In this document: in pieces, positions 31,953 through 40,889 of the stretch
Layout of the letters: each line of letters begins with the position of its first letter
How positions within the stretch are numbered: the stretch's first letter is position 1
Origin: an uncultured Blautia sp.
GTDB lineage: Bacteria; Bacillota; Clostridia; Lachnospirales; Lachnospiraceae
DNA length: 43,587 nucleotides
NCBI GenBank assembly: GCA_934378195.1
Contig: CAKRPO010000015.1
Location: forward strand, 1-43,587
Direction of reading: 5' to 3'
Made by a program: the position numbers and the translations under genes
The notes under the pieces: generated by a model
Databases searched by the model: none
What the model saw: only the letters and a program-made list of their open reading frames with translations
Told to the model about the DNA's origin: nothing

Positions 31953-32591
31953 ATGGATGAAAAAAAAGAAAAGAAGAGTATGAAGAATAATCTGGAGTAC
32001 TTCTGGATGTATTATAAACTACCGTTTCTTGCGGGTATGATCGTGGTGGTGCTGGTATTGTATTTCATGATCACATCCCTGACGGAAAAAGACACGGCAC
32101 TTTCCGTCATGTTGATCGATGCTCATACAGATGTAAGCAGTGAGAAGATGGCAGAAGAATATATGGAAGCTTCCGGGCTTGATACAAAGAAATATCAGGT
32201 GCAGGTCCAGAATAATCTGATGTTTCAGGGAACGGACTCCGGAAGTTATTCCATGACAAGCCTTTCGAAATTTATGGCTGATATTGGAAGTGAGCTTCTG
32301 GATGTATGTGGCATGACAAAGGATGATTTTGTAAAATATGACGGTTCGCAGACCTGGATGGATCTCAGGGACTGTCTGACGGATGAGCAGATGGCAGTAC
32401 TTGAAGATAAGCTTCTGACAACAGATGACGGAAGAGCGATTGGTATTATGGCAGATGATCTTCCGGTCCTTAAGGCAGACAATTGCTATACCAGTACAGA
32501 TACAGAAGCAGCAGTTGGAATTATTTATAATACACCACACAAAGAAGAAGCGGTAAAATATCTCCTGTATCTTGCAGGAGCCATGGAATAA
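31953..32591 (+). CDS. Membrane-anchored protein of unknown function in the transporter cluster
   Basis: 212 aa from ATG 31953 (AGGAAG at good spacing; ATG 31932 has none). A basic cytoplasmic start, one transmembrane helix (about 28-46, LPFLAGMIVVVLVLYFMIT), then an extracellular domain of about 160 residues with three cysteines. The C-terminal part (AVGIIYNTPHKEEAVKYLLY) has the look of a binding-protein-like tail. No family is recognised. It sits between the permeases and the DUF624 gene, so a role in the transporter complex or in signalling to the module B kinase is possible but unproven. Confidence 0.75.
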   Translation: MDEKKEKKSMKNNLEYFWMYYKLPFLAGMIVVVLVLYFMITSLTEKDTALSVMLIDAHTDVSSEKMAEEYMEASGLDTKKYQVQVQNNLMFQGTDSGSYSMTSLSKFMADIGSELLDVCGMTKDDFVKYDGSQTWMDLRDCLTDEQMAVLEDKLLTTDDGRAIGIMADDLPVLKADNCYTSTDTEAAVGIIYNTPHKEEAVKYLLYLAGAME

Positions 32592-32607
32592 CAGGAGGTA
32601 TACAGAA

Positions 32608-33231
32608 ATGGGAATTTTTGCACCGGACGGAAAACTGGCAGGTTTTTTGAATGCTCTTGGGAATCTGATCGTATTGAATATATTGACGTTGATCTGTTCC
32701 ATCCCTATATTTACATTTGGAGCATCCATGACAGCGTTATATACAATGGTCATGCGGATGGCACGAAAAGAAGATGGAAAGATCATTTCAGAATATTTCA
32801 AAGCATTTAAGGCTAACTTTAAACCAGCAACGATCCTGTGGCTGATCTTTGGCGGCCTGATCGCATTTATGACATTTGACATCTGGCTCCTTCGTTCCAT
32901 CACAGGAACATTTGGAACGGTATACCGTGTGATTCTTTTTGTGATCATACTGATCTTCGCAATGGTACTGATTCATATTTTTGCAGTACTGGCACGTTTT
33001 GACAATTCGATAAAAAATACAGCTAAGAATGCTCTGCTGTTCTGCGTCGGCAAACTTCCACAGGCAGTTCTGATGCTGATACTGACGCTGATTCCGGCAA
33101 TTCTTCTGACAGTATCTTACCGTTTCATATCGGTAGATTTTCTGATTGGATTATCCGGACCGGCATATCTCGCAGCAATTTATTTTGCAGATTTATTTAA
33201 AGCTTATGAAGAGGAGGAAACGGTGGAATGA
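32608..33231 (+). CDS. YesL-like DUF624 membrane protein
   Basis: 207 aa from ATG 32608 (AGGAGG upstream; the earlier in-frame ATG 32572 has no RBS). Five or so membrane helices with the DUF624/YesL pattern near the start (GNLIVLNILTLICSIPIFTF, then GASMTALYTMVMRMAR). YesL-type genes are found with YesM/YesN kinases and sugar transporters for pectin and other plant glycans; the molecular role is not known. Ends in EEEETVE overlapping the GH3 start by 4 nt. Confidence 0.85.
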   Translation: MGIFAPDGKLAGFLNALGNLIVLNILTLICSIPIFTFGASMTALYTMVMRMARKEDGKIISEYFKAFKANFKPATILWLIFGGLIAFMTFDIWLLRSITGTFGTVYRVILFVIILIFAMVLIHIFAVLARFDNSIKNTAKNALLFCVGKLPQAVLMLILTLIPAILLTVSYRFISVDFLIGLSGPAYLAAIYFADLFKAYEEEETVE

Positions 33232-35750
33232 GAACAATCAAGACAAGACATTTCACAGGAACAACAGATAATACAGTAATGAAAAGAGAACTGGATAACC
33301 GTAAAATTGCCAGAAGAGCAGCGGCAGAAGGAATGGTACTTCTGAAAAATGAAGGACAGCTTCTCCCATTGAAAGAAGGAACAAAGGTAGCTCTTTATGG
33401 AGTTGGTGCGTCCAGAACGATCAAAGGTGGAACTGGTTCAGGTGACGTAAATGAGCGCGAAACAGTCAGTATCTATCAGGGGATGAAAAATGCCGGATTT
33501 GAGATTACGACAGAAGACTGGATTAAAGCTTATGATGAACAGTATCAGGCCGCAAGATATGCGTGGCGTGATGAGATTGAAGAAAAAGCTTCCAGTCTGG
33601 AAGATCAGGTGGCAGGTTTCTTCAATGTGTATTCCACCACACCATTCAGAATGCCGGCAGGTGCGCCAATCACACAGACAGATGCAGAAGTTGCAATCTA
33701 TATTCTCAGCCGTGTTGCAGGAGAAGGCGCAGACCGCTTCGACGCAGAAGGCGATTATTATCTGACAAAAGAAGAAAAACAGCAGCTTTCTGATATCTGC
33801 AGCATGTATAAGCATGTCATTGTTGCAGTCAATACAGGTGGTCTGGCAGATCTTTCCTTTATGGATGAATATTCGAATATCGAAGCTCTTCTTCAGATCG
33901 TACAGCCTGGTATGGAAGCCGGAAATGCATTTGCAGATATCATCAGCGGTAAAGTAACCCCATCTGGTAAGATGACTGATACATGGGCTTATAAATACGA
34001 AGATTATCCGAACAGCAAGACATTCTCTCATAATAACGGAAATGTAGATAAAGAGTATTATACAGAAGGTCTGTATGTTGGATATCGCTACTTTGACAGC
34101 TTTGATATTCCGGTAAGATATGGATTTGGATATGGCCTTTCTTATACAACATTTGAGACAAAGGTTCTTGCAACAGAATTGAAAGAGAATAAGAAAATTG
34201 TTGTAGAGACAGAAGTCACCAATACTGGCGATACCTATAGTGGAAAAGAAGTTGTAGAGCTTTATGCAACCTGTCCGGCAGGAAAACTGGAAAAAGAATA
34301 TCGTCGTCTTGTTGCGTTTGCAAAGACAGGACTTCTTGCTCCTGGACAGAGCGAAAAACTGACTCTCGAGATCGGACTGGACAAACTGACTTCTTACAGT
34401 GAAAAAGAAGCTGCATGGATTCTGGAAAAAGGTACATATGTAATCTGGGCAGGAAACAGCCTGGAAGCTTCTGCTCCGTGTGCAGTTCTGAACCTTGATA
34501 AAGAAGTAGTTCTTACAAAAACACAGAATATCTGCCCGCTGAAAGAAGGGATGGAGGAAATGAAACAGTCTTCTGAGAAAATGAATCAGAAACTGGAAGC
34601 TCTCCTGAAAGTTGCAGAAGAAGAGAAAGTTCCGATTATGGAACTGAAAGCAGCAGATGTGGAGACATGTGTGGTAGAGTACCGTTCTAATGCAGAATGT
34701 GTACCGGAAGAAGCACGCAAATTCGTGGATACCTTAAGTAAAGAGAAGCTGGTGGCACTGGCAAGTGGAGATCCGGGCAAAGGACAGGGAAGTAACCTTG
34801 GCTCTGCCGGAATTTCCGTACCGGGTTCTGCAGGTGAGACAAATAACTGTGCACTGGAAGACGGTGTTCCGGGAATCGTTCTTGCTGATGGCCCGGCAGG
34901 TCTTCGTCTGATGAAACATTACAATGTTCATGAAGGCAAGATCGTCAACAAACCATTTAAATTCAGTCTGGAGGGTGGACTCTTCTGTGAAGGTGAACCG
35001 GCTGATCCGGGAGAGACTTATTATCAGTACTGTACAGCAATTCCGGTAGGAACATTGCTTGCTCAGACATGGGATACTGCACTGATCGAAGAAGTTGGAG
35101 AGATGATCGGTGGAGAGATGCTGGAATTTTCTGTAACCTTATGGCTGGCTCCTGGAATGAACATTCACCGGAATCCGCTCTGTGGACGTAACTTTGAATA
35201 TTATTCCGAAGACCCGCTTCTTGCCGGAAGAATGGCCGGAGCCATGACAAATGGTGTACAGAAGGTTCCGGGATGCGGAACAACAATTAAACACTTTGCA
35301 TGTAACAACCAGGAAGATAACCGTATGGGATCTGACAGCATCGTAAGTGAAAGAACTCTTCGCGAGATCTATCTGAAGGGATTTGAAATCGCGATCACAG
35401 AATCCCAGCCGATGTCTATTATGACCAGCTACAATCTGATCAATGGTGTTCATGCAGCAAACTGCGAAGATACCTGTACAAAGGCTGCAAGATGCGAATG
35501 GGGATTCCAGGGCATGATCATGACAGACTGGACAACGACAGAACAGGGTGAAGACTGTACAGCATCCGGATGCATGAGAGCAGGAAATGATCTGGTAATG
35601 CCGGGAGCATTCAGTGACAGAGACAATCTGAACCAGGAACTTGCTGATGGTACTCTTTCTATGGATGACCTTAAAGCCTGCATCAGCCGTCTGGTAAATA
35701 TTGTATGGCAGTCCAATCAGTTTGAGAATGCAGTTCCGTATAAAAAGTAA
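33228..35750 (+). CDS. GH3 beta-glucosidase with swapped domain order
   Basis: 840 aa, no signal peptide, so cytoplasmic. The alpha/beta GH3_C-type domain comes first (about 25-275, with ARRAAAEGMVLLKNEGQLLPL), then a fibronectin-III-like domain (about 330-425), then the GH3 N-type TIM barrel (about 500-835). The nucleophile is Asp767 in GFQGMIMTDW, with KHFACNNQE upstream. The usual order is barrel first; a permuted order is known in some rumen/gut beta-glucosidases. Expected to release terminal glucose from aryl or oligosaccharide glucosides. Starts with a 4-nt overlap to the DUF624 gene and lies 20 nt before the rhamnosidase. Confidence 0.9.
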   Translation: MRTIKTRHFTGTTDNTVMKRELDNRKIARRAAAEGMVLLKNEGQLLPLKEGTKVALYGVGASRTIKGGTGSGDVNERETVSIYQGMKNAGFEITTEDWIKAYDEQYQAARYAWRDEIEEKASSLEDQVAGFFNVYSTTPFRMPAGAPITQTDAEVAIYILSRVAGEGADRFDAEGDYYLTKEEKQQLSDICSMYKHVIVAVNTGGLADLSFMDEYSNIEALLQIVQPGMEAGNAFADIISGKVTPSGKMTDTWAYKYEDYPNSKTFSHNNGNVDKEYYTEGLYVGYRYFDSFDIPVRYGFGYGLSYTTFETKVLATELKENKKIVVETEVTNTGDTYSGKEVVELYATCPAGKLEKEYRRLVAFAKTGLLAPGQSEKLTLEIGLDKLTSYSEKEAAWILEKGTYVIWAGNSLEASAPCAVLNLDKEVVLTKTQNICPLKEGMEEMKQSSEKMNQKLEALLKVAEEEKVPIMELKAADVETCVVEYRSNAECVPEEARKFVDTLSKEKLVALASGDPGKGQGSNLGSAGISVPGSAGETNNCALEDGVPGIVLADGPAGLRLMKHYNVHEGKIVNKPFKFSLEGGLFCEGEPADPGETYYQYCTAIPVGTLLAQTWDTALIEEVGEMIGGEMLEFSVTLWLAPGMNIHRNPLCGRNFEYYSEDPLLAGRMAGAMTNGVQKVPGCGTTIKHFACNNQEDNRMGSDSIVSERTLREIYLKGFEIAITESQPMSIMTSYNLINGVHAANCEDTCTKAARCEWGFQGMIMTDWTTTEQGEDCTASGCMRAGNDLVMPGAFSDRDNLNQELADGTLSMDDLKACISRLVNIVWQSNQFENAVPYKK

Positions 35751-35770
35751 AATAAAATCGAGGCAGAACT

Positions 35771-38700
35771 ATGAGCGAGAAGAAATTTGAAGTATATGAT
35801 CTGAAGGTTAATCAGATTACGGAAGCACTTGGCCTGGATGTAGAAAAACCGGTATTTTCCTGGAAATTGAGATCTGAAAAACAGAATACTATGCAGAAAC
35901 AGGCACAGATTCTGGTTGGAAAAACAGCCGGCAGTGCAGGGGCCTGGGACAGCGGTGTAATGGATACTGATGAATCCGCAGGAATTGCTTACGCAGGCGA
36001 AGCGCTGGAAGCAGAGACAAGATATTACGTAACAGTAAAAGTATGGGATCAGGACGGGGAAGAGGCAGAGACCTCTTCCTGGTTTGAAACCGGACTTATG
36101 AATGGCAGTATTTCTGCATGGGACGGTGCAAAGTGGATTGGTGCTCCGGAATTCAACGTGGCATCTGAAAAGCTTGGTGTGTTTGTGCTGGAAAGTACAT
36201 TCCGCATCAAAGAAGGCACAAAAGCAGGTGTTGTTTTTGGAGCAAATGATGCGCGTCTTATGGATATCAGCAAGAACGAACTGCAGGTTGAGGGAGAGAA
36301 CGATATTCGTTTTGTTCTGAATATTGCAAAATCACCGGCGGTGATCGAAGTTTACAGAAGAGGATACTGTAAAGAAGATGTGGCAGATACTCCGCTGTAT
36401 GAACTTGGAACAAAAGATCTGAAGACAGACAGAGAACTGATTACAGAAGAAAATAAGCATGATTTTCATAAACTGACTATCGAAGTAGAGGGAAATGGAG
36501 TCTATACGTATCTGGATGACTGCGCAGTGGATGAGGTATATGTCGATGGACCTTTTGGCGGACAGATGAGAACACCGAGGCAGCTGAATCCGCTTGGGTT
36601 ATTTGACGTTACAACATTTCCGCGTCTCTGCGAGATGGGATATTATGTAGGTGCTGACAGTGAGGCAGAATATCAGGGAATTCGTGTACGGAATCTTCGA
36701 AAACCATGCGCAGAGATTCTTGCGGTTGATACCGAAAACGGAAAGACTCTTAAAGGAGAATGTCTGGAGATTTCCAACCCGAGTCGCTTTTCTCTGCCAA
36801 TGCTTCGTACCAACTTTACAGTGAATGGCAAAGTGGCAAGTGCGAGACTGTATGCAACTGCACGTGGAATCTATGAATGCAGCATGAATGGAAAACGCGT
36901 GACAGAGGAATATTTTGCACCGGGCGCAAGTCAGTATGACAGTCATTTGATGTACCAGACTTATGATGTGACAGAGCTGGTACAGGAAGGTGAGAATGGT
37001 CTGGGCTGTATTCTTGCATCCGGATGGTGGAGTGATTCCTTCAGCTTCCGTCTGTACAATTATAATTACTGGGGAGACAAACCATCTTTCCTCGGAAGAC
37101 TGGTCATTACCTATGAAGATGGACACAAAGAGACAATTGTTACCGATGACAATACCTGGCAGTATTTTGGTGAAGGACCATATCGCTATGCAGGATTTTT
37201 CAATGGTGAAACTTATGATGCCCGACTGGAAGAAAACTATTATAATTTTTCAAAACCGGATTTCAAGGCAGAAGGTCTGAAGAAGCCGGAAGTCATTACG
37301 CCGGTTGTAATGGAAGAACAGGAAGGAATCTTCCCGGGAGCAGCATGCTGGCCGGCTATGAATGAGAAGGAGCCGGAGATTGTCGGTAACTATCAGGCAC
37401 CGGTTCATGAGATAGAAACCTTTACAGCAAAATCTATGACTGAGCCGTTACCAGGCACTTACATTTATGATTTGGAACAGGAGATTGCGGGCGTACCGGT
37501 ACTGAAACTCAGAGGAAAAGCCGGACAGAAGATCACAATCCGCTATGGAGAGGTTCTTTATCCTGATCTGCCGGAGTATAAAGGTCTGGTTGGACAGATG
37601 CTGCAGGCAAACCTGCGTGAAGCCTCTAATGAAGACACCTACTACTGTAAAGGTGAAGGTATAGAAATTTACAAACCGCGCTTCACATTCCATGGATTCC
37701 GTTATATTGAGATCAGTGGAGTTGATGAAGCTCTGGCACTGGAAGATGTGCAGGCAGTACTTCTGTCCAGTGTTGACGGTATCACGGGAAAATTTCATTG
37801 TAATAATGAACTGCTCAATCGGTTTACACAGAATGTTAAATTCAGTCAGTATTGTAACTTTATCAGTATCCCGACAGACTGTCCGCAGAGAAATGAGCGT
37901 ATGGGCTGGATGGGAGATACACATATTTTCTGTCGTACTGCAACCTATCAGAGCAATGTGAAGAACTTCTATCTGAGAAATCTGCAGGCTATGAAGGATA
38001 TGCAGACAGAGGATGGAAGATTGCCGAGTATCGCACCGGCAGGTGGTGGATTCGGCGGACAGACTTATGAGAGTGCCATGATCCTGATTGTATGGGAACT
38101 GTATCAGCAGTATGGTGATGCAGCTCTGATTGAGGAATATTACGATTCCATGGATCACTGGATGGACAGTATGAAGGCATTTGGACTTCCGGGAACACCG
38201 CCACTTCATGTAAATGAATGGCTTGGTGACTGGCTTGCACCGGTTCCGGCAGATGATTATCTGATCTTTAATGCGTTCCACTACAGAAATGCAGTTCTTA
38301 TGGAAAAATTTGCAGTTTTGATCGGAAATACAGAAGGTCAGAAAAAATATCACCAGATTGCAGAAGAGACAAAGACATACTGGAATGATACCTTTACAGA
38401 TAAAGAGACTGGTATCACAAAGAATGCAGATGGAAGTACCTGTGATGTACAGGGAAGCTATTCTATCGGACTGAACTGTGATGTATTTGCAGATGCAGTG
38501 AAAGAAAAAGCTTTTGCACATCTGGAGCGTACCACAAGAGAAGGAAATTATACAATCCAGTCAGGATTCTTTGGAACAGGTCCGATCAATCCGATGTTAA
38601 GTAAAGGTGGATATCCGGAAGCTGCACAGAAAACAATCACACAGACTGCGTTCCCAAGCTGGCTTTACCCGGTCACACAGGGAGCAACGACAATCTGGGA

Positions 38701-39055
38701 AAGATGGAACAGCTTTACCCGTGAGAATGGATTTGGCGGAAACAATTCCATGAACAGCTTTAATCATTATTCGCTGGGAAGTGTGTTAAGCTGGCTATAT
38801 GAAAATACACTTGGTATCCAGAGAGATGAAGAGCATCCGGGTTACAAACACTTTACCCTGAAACCGGAGATGGGAACCTTTGAATTTGCTGAAGGTGGAA
38901 TTGATACTCCTTATGGCAGAATTGAAAGTGCATGGAAAAAGACAGAGTCAGGATATTCTTACACCTGTTATATTCCGGAAAATACAACAGCAACGCTTGT
39001 TCTTGGAGAAGAGCGCAGAGAACTTGGAAGCGGGGAATATATATTCACTGTATAA
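35771..39055 (+). CDS. GH78 alpha-L-rhamnosidase
   Basis: 1094 aa, no signal peptide. Order: Ig-like N-terminal domain (about 1-105), an extra beta-rich domain (about 115-310), Bac_rhamnosid_N and beta-sandwich domains (about 335-650), the (alpha/alpha)6 catalytic barrel (about 660-1000) and a C-terminal beta-sandwich. The GH78 motif DCPQRNERMGWMGD is present: Asp703, general acid Glu709, Trp713 and Asp716 match the family; Glu977 in TIWERW is the likely general base. Hydrolyses terminal alpha-L-rhamnose from plant glycosides or pectic side chains. With the beta-glucosidase it could strip rutinose- or neohesperidose-type sugars after import. Confidence 0.92.
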   Translation: MSEKKFEVYDLKVNQITEALGLDVEKPVFSWKLRSEKQNTMQKQAQILVGKTAGSAGAWDSGVMDTDESAGIAYAGEALEAETRYYVTVKVWDQDGEEAETSSWFETGLMNGSISAWDGAKWIGAPEFNVASEKLGVFVLESTFRIKEGTKAGVVFGANDARLMDISKNELQVEGENDIRFVLNIAKSPAVIEVYRRGYCKEDVADTPLYELGTKDLKTDRELITEENKHDFHKLTIEVEGNGVYTYLDDCAVDEVYVDGPFGGQMRTPRQLNPLGLFDVTTFPRLCEMGYYVGADSEAEYQGIRVRNLRKPCAEILAVDTENGKTLKGECLEISNPSRFSLPMLRTNFTVNGKVASARLYATARGIYECSMNGKRVTEEYFAPGASQYDSHLMYQTYDVTELVQEGENGLGCILASGWWSDSFSFRLYNYNYWGDKPSFLGRLVITYEDGHKETIVTDDNTWQYFGEGPYRYAGFFNGETYDARLEENYYNFSKPDFKAEGLKKPEVITPVVMEEQEGIFPGAACWPAMNEKEPEIVGNYQAPVHEIETFTAKSMTEPLPGTYIYDLEQEIAGVPVLKLRGKAGQKITIRYGEVLYPDLPEYKGLVGQMLQANLREASNEDTYYCKGEGIEIYKPRFTFHGFRYIEISGVDEALALEDVQAVLLSSVDGITGKFHCNNELLNRFTQNVKFSQYCNFISIPTDCPQRNERMGWMGDTHIFCRTATYQSNVKNFYLRNLQAMKDMQTEDGRLPSIAPAGGGFGGQTYESAMILIVWELYQQYGDAALIEEYYDSMDHWMDSMKAFGLPGTPPLHVNEWLGDWLAPVPADDYLIFNAFHYRNAVLMEKFAVLIGNTEGQKKYHQIAEETKTYWNDTFTDKETGITKNADGSTCDVQGSYSIGLNCDVFADAVKEKAFAHLERTTREGNYTIQSGFFGTGPINPMLSKGGYPEAAQKTITQTAFPSWLYPVTQGATTIWERWNSFTRENGFGGNNSMNSFNHYSLGSVLSWLYENTLGIQRDEEHPGYKHFTLKPEMGTFEFAEGGIDTPYGRIESAWKKTESGYSYTCYIPENTTATLVLGEERRELGSGEYIFTV

Positions 39056-39056
39056 C

Positions 39057-39108
39057 AAAAGGTCTGGAGTTCAGTCTCAAAAATTGAGAGACTGGCTTCA
39101 GACTTTTT
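39057..39108 (+). terminator. Intrinsic terminator after the rhamnosidase
   Basis: CAGTCTC (39072-39078) pairs with GAGACTG (39088-39094); outer arms AAAAG-GTCTG and CAGACTTTTT pair with one bulge, and the T-run completes a standard terminator. It ends the module B operon. Confidence 0.8.
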
Positions 39109-39145
39109 GTCTGTGATCAATTTTTGTAAAAGAAAACACAAAAAG

Positions 39146-39196
39146 TTTGACACAAAAGAAACTTGTCTGACAAAACAGGAACTGGTATAGTATATA
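39146..39196 (+). promoter_or_regulatory. Tandem 20-bp direct repeats at the module C promoter
   Basis: Units at 39146-39165 and 39166-39185 match at 15 of 20 positions (pattern TNTGACAnAAnAGnAACTnG) and are exactly adjacent. A -10 follows at once (TATAGT 39186-39191 with TGG before it, or TATATA 39191-39196 with CTGACA as -35, 18-nt spacer). Two in-phase sites next to the -10 suggest binding by the AraC-type regulator encoded 44 bp downstream, i.e. autoregulation. Confidence 0.6.
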
Positions 39197-39239
39197 GCAA
39201 ATACTTTACATGATGCTATGAGGCAAAAGGGGTGGAGAG

Positions 39240-40889
39240 ATGTTAAAGATTTTTCTGGCTGAAGATGAGGTCGTGATCCGTGAAACGATCAAAAAGATGA
39301 TCCCATGGGAAGAACTTGGCTTTGAACTGGTTGGTGAAGCGGCAGATGGTGAGATGGCCCTCCCACTGCTGCTCAGACAGAAACCGGATCTTCTGATCAC
39401 AGATATCAAGATGCCATTTATGGATGGTCTGACACTTGCCAGACTTGCAAAAAAAGAGCTTCCGAATCTGAAAATTGTGATTCTGAGCGGTTATGATGAT
39501 TTTAATTATGCAAAGCAGGCAATCTCAATCGGGGTGGAGGATTATCTCCTGAAACCAATCACCAAAAAAGCACTGATCGAGAGACTTTCTGAGATCCGCA
39601 GCCGTTATGAAGACGAAAAAACTCAGAAAGAGTATTATGAGAAATTCTTAAGAGAGATGCAGGCGTATGAAAAAAACAGCAGCCGTGATTTCTTTGAGGC
39701 ATTGGTAAGAGGTTCCATGGATACCATGGAAGTTTACAAAAAAGCGGAAAAAATAGGACTGGATATCGTGGCTGAAGCCTATAATATTCTGATCTTTACC
39801 ATGAACTGTGAGGAGGATTTTTCGGGCCAAAAGGAAGAATACTCGGAATGGGAGGCAGAATCTCTTCTGCTTTTGGAGGGATTTTTCACAGGAAATCCAT
39901 CAGCAACTCTGTTTCGAAGCAATGTTTTTTCATATGGTGTACTTATAAAAGGACAGAAGGAAAAGATAGAAGAAGAAACCAGGAAATGCGTAGAAGAGAT
40001 ACAGAAAATCCTGAACCGCAAAACAGAACGGAGACAGTGGTTCCTTGCAGCAGGACAGCCGGTGGAACGTCTGAGTCAGATTCAGAAAAGCTATCATACG
40101 GCATCCAGAGCATTTTCTCAGAGATATCTGTATGATGAAAATATTCTCTATTATGATGAGATGCAGACAATTGAGGTCCACAGCAATGCAGAAGAAAGTG
40201 CTGTGAATGAATACCTTCAAAAAGTAGATGTTAATGCTTTGAATCCGGCGATTCTGCAGAAGTTTCTGAGCAATGGTCTTCAGGAAGAGACGAAGAACTT
40301 TGTAAAAGACTATTTTTATGCAATAGGACAGGAGCCTCTGGAATCAAATATATTTCGTAATTACGTTGCTTTAAACGTACGTTTTTCTGTAATCTCATTT
40401 TTAAAGGGACTGGGCTGTGATACAAAGGAAGTGGATTCGGAGAATACGGAGGAAATGCTTGCCGAGTGTGGGAAAAATATTGAGAATGCAATCTCTTATG
40501 CGGAAAATATGATCTCTCAGGCAATTATTCTGAGAGACCAGAATTCCGGAAATAAAAACCGCAGTATTCTGAAAAATGCGGTGGATTTTATTGAGAGTCA
40601 TTATATGGAGGAGGAAATCTCCTTAAATACAGTTGCAAATGTTGCGAATGTCAGCGCAAACCATTTCAGCGCGCTGTTCAGCCAGAATATGGGGCAGACT
40701 TTTATAGAATATCTAACTTCATTGCGTATGAATAAGGCAAAAGAACTTCTTCGATGTACCGGTATGCGGTCCAGTGAGATTGCGGGAGAAATCGGCTATA
40801 AAGATGCACATTATTTCAGTTATCTGTTCAAAAAGACACAGGGCATGACGCCGAGTGATTATCGTAAAGTACGGGAGGATAAAGTATGA
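39240..40889 (+). CDS. Module C response regulator, YesN/AraC type
   Basis: 549 aa. Receiver domain with AEDE and Asp55 in LLITDIKMPFMDG; long middle region; AraC helix-turn-helix pair at the C-terminus (about 445-545: EISLNTVANVANVSANHFSA, then SSEIAGEIGYKDAHYFSYLF). GGGGTGGAGAG precedes ATG 39240. It comes before the kinase, with ATGA overlap; the order is reversed relative to module A. Probably acts on its own promoter and on the binding-protein gene at 42469. Confidence 0.92.
   Translation: MLKIFLAEDEVVIRETIKKMIPWEELGFELVGEAADGEMALPLLLRQKPDLLITDIKMPFMDGLTLARLAKKELPNLKIVILSGYDDFNYAKQAISIGVEDYLLKPITKKALIERLSEIRSRYEDEKTQKEYYEKFLREMQAYEKNSSRDFFEALVRGSMDTMEVYKKAEKIGLDIVAEAYNILIFTMNCEEDFSGQKEEYSEWEAESLLLLEGFFTGNPSATLFRSNVFSYGVLIKGQKEKIEEETRKCVEEIQKILNRKTERRQWFLAAGQPVERLSQIQKSYHTASRAFSQRYLYDENILYYDEMQTIEVHSNAEESAVNEYLQKVDVNALNPAILQKFLSNGLQEETKNFVKDYFYAIGQEPLESNIFRNYVALNVRFSVISFLKGLGCDTKEVDSENTEEMLAECGKNIENAISYAENMISQAIILRDQNSGNKNRSILKNAVDFIESHYMEEEISLNTVANVANVSANHFSALFSQNMGQTFIEYLTSLRMNKAKELLRCTGMRSSEIAGEIGYKDAHYFSYLFKKTQGMTPSDYRKVREDKV

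Noticed and set aside
37448..38521. A 357-codon open frame on the minus strand inside the rhamnosidase gene
   Set aside because: Cys/Ile/Ser-rich antisense translation with no start context; the + strand gene carries a complete GH78 motif.
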